Source of the DNA: Intoshia linei
Lineage: Eukaryota > Orthonectida > Rhopaluridae
DNA: 49,888 nt
Direction of reading: 5' to 3'
Assembly: GCA_001642005.1 (NCBI GenBank)
Contig: LWCA01000123.1
Coordinates: 1 to 49,888, forward strand
Position numbers and translations under genes: made by a program. This document shows positions 48,386 through 49,888 of this stretch, piece by piece. The notes under the pieces were generated by a model, which was not told the origin of the DNA, did no database searches, and was given only the letters and a program-made list of their open reading frames with translations. How positions within the stretch are numbered: position 1 is the first letter of the stretch; every line of letters starts with the position of its first letter.

Positions 48386-48864
48386 TAGGGCGACTAAAAG
48401 TTAAAAAAATTAATTTTTGTTATGTTTATCGGCATGAAATTACAAGCATGATGATATTAATATTATGCATATTAATTAGCTAATTAAAATTTAATTAAGT
48501 TACAAAGTGAAACAGGTGATTTTAAAGTACATTTTTTTAAAATATAAATATGGTTATATCAAAAATTATTTACATTCACTTGCGATTTAACAAGTCATTT
48601 AAATTTTATATTATTTATATGACATAGATTGATATAGTATATATTATATGACAGTAATATTATTAGAATCCCAAAATTTCCTAAAAGTCGATCTGAAAAG
48701 ATATCAATTTGAAAATAAATATATTGCAAAATAGAAATTTACATTTCCCAATTTGAAGTTTATATTTTTGTAATTATAAAATTTTTATAGGTTAATAAAA
48801 TTACATAATTTTTTTTTATAAGTTACAATTTTTTTATTTTATAGGTTAAAAAAAAACCGCCCTA
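48386..48864. mobile_element. 479-bp hAT-like element with TAGGGCG ends
   Basis: Starts TAGGGCGACTAAAAG and ends AAAACCGCCCTA. The flanks TTTATAAT and GTTATAAT agree at seven of eight bases. It is inserted into the same family A copy as the element at 47867. A related end (TCGCCCTAGTTATAAC) is seen at about 18157-18172. Confidence 0.75.
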
Positions 48865-49385
48865 GTTATAATGCTTAATTTAATATTTTAAAACTATCCC
48901 AGAATTTATGTTTTATAAAATTTTGGACATGTTTAATTTTAACCATAGGGTAATTTGTGGTTTTGATTGTGAAGATGTGCGTTTCTGAGGCTGAGATTTA
49001 CGACAATGTTAATGATTTTAAAATGCGTCCCAGAATTAGTTTTAAACAAAAAGGGAAATTGGGTTTGACACGGAAGGACTCAAATTCGGAAACTTAAAAA
49101 TAGATATAAACACGCCCTAGGAAAACTGTATTAGAAATTGGAGTTTTTAATTCTACGACTGCCAATTTTTTAAATATACGCTAACACACACATATACAAT
49201 TTTATATAAGTGAAAGATTAGTTTTCACATAAATTCAGTCGTAATCGAAAGATATTAAATTAGTATTACAATTACTATCATTGCCGAAATATAACTTTTG
49301 ACTTCTCTAAATAATTATAATTTAACTAGAATTTTCAGCACCAAAAAAACTGATGTGGACACCGTTGAGAATGGTTGGTTTAGTC

Positions 49386-49717
49386 CAGTGTTTAACCTTT
49401 TTACTTTAGTGCGTAAATGTGAAATAAATATTTAAAAATAAAATGTAACAGAAATTTTTTTAAAACGGTTGTCATTGTTTTATTATTGTTTTTTCCATTT
49501 TTTTAATTACTTAAAACTAATATACTATATAAAACTGTAATAGTTGGAGTAAAGAATTTTTTTGTGTGACCCGCGTGATAATTTTTTCACATTGCCAAGC
49601 AAATTAAAAATATCCCAAAACGTAATCAAAGAATGTTAATGTAAAAGTTTGACACAAATTTTTAAAAATTTATAAAATACTCAAATTTCTATGCAGCGCA
49701 CAAATTATGAATCACTG
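49386..49717. mobile_element. 332-bp hAT-like element with perfect 8-bp target duplication
   Basis: Starts CAGTGTTTAACC and ends TATGAATCACTG, with GTTTAGTC on both sides (49378-49385 and 49718-49725). A related right end occurs at about 11650-11700 in the TRPC intron. No coding sequence. Confidence 0.85.
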
Positions 49718-49829
49718 GTTTAGTCACTTATACAAGATATATAAAATCGATATAAGTGATAGCCTAGTAAGGCAGACAGTATACCGTCAGACTCACGCTT
49801 AGGATACACTGGTATAGTTCGATATTGAG

Positions 49830-49888
49830 CAGGGGTGTCAGACTCAATTTGCTTGGCGGGCCAAATGTGAAAAAAAATTATTACGCGG
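49830..49888 (+). mobile_element. hAT-like left end running off the window
   Basis: Starts CAGGGGTGTCAGACTC followed by CGGGCCAAATGTG, typical of hAT-like termini. The remainder lies outside the window. Confidence 0.5.

Larger units (their letters stand above)
47820..49230 (+). repeat. Family A copy split by two later insertions
   Basis: Pieces at 47820-47866, 48346-48385 and 48865-49230 read as one continuous family A copy once the two hAT-like elements between them are removed. Confidence 0.65.

Overview
This is nuclear DNA of a multicellular animal. The window is very AT-rich and uses the standard genetic code. Its genes are split by many short GT-AG introns, often 35 to 60 bp. It carries animal-type genes: a TRPC cation channel, a BAG6/Scythe homologue, SMN, SERF, cytosolic Hsc70, a UBE2D ubiquitin-conjugating enzyme, folylpolyglutamate synthase, a Ras-like GTPase and mitochondrial tyrosyl-tRNA synthetase. 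No species can be named from this. The mixture of tiny introns, compact gene pairs and many small transposons would suit a reduced invertebrate such as an orthonectid, but that is a guess.

Layout. 1-1131: 3' part of a dead Tc1-like transposon. 1287-3638 (-): leucine-rich-repeat gene, mostly one repeat per exon. 3640-8840: mostly decayed repeats, with a pogo-like remnant, a short duplicated piece of the tyrosyl-tRNA synthetase gene and one uncharacterised cysteine-rich exon. 8842-9654 (-): single-exon gene of unknown function. 10398-19131 (+): TRPC channel whose introns hold several transposons, including a hAT element with 35-bp ends. 19140-20310: repeat block. 20450-23272 (+): mitochondrial TyrRS, 9 exons, 464 aa. 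23634-24094 (+): SERF, 3 exons, 66 aa. 24627-26457 (-): very short SMN, 145 aa. 26560-27110: probable relic of TGS1. 27353-33202 (+): BAG6 homologue, 12 exons, 869 aa. 33543-37676 (-): folylpolyglutamate synthase, 13 exons. 37783-38421 (+): Ras-like GTPase, only 106 bp from the FPGS start. 38422-42444: repeats. 42445-43137 (+): UBE2D-like E2. 44884-46935 (-): Hsc70. 46936-49888: nested repeats.

Several neighbours belong to proteostasis and RNP biology: BAG6 (Hsp70-linked chaperone holdase), Hsc70, UBE2D, SERF, SMN and the TGS1 relic. They do not form an operon or defence system, and I see no cassette that looks like a new mechanism. The most informative findings are genes missed by simple ORF calling (SMN, SERF, FPGS, BAG6, TRPC), the minimal SMN, and a well-preserved record of hAT-like insertions with 8-bp target duplications, some nested inside older repeats. 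All multi-exon models were built by eye from reading frame, family similarity and splice signals; exon ends may be off by a few bases where I say so.
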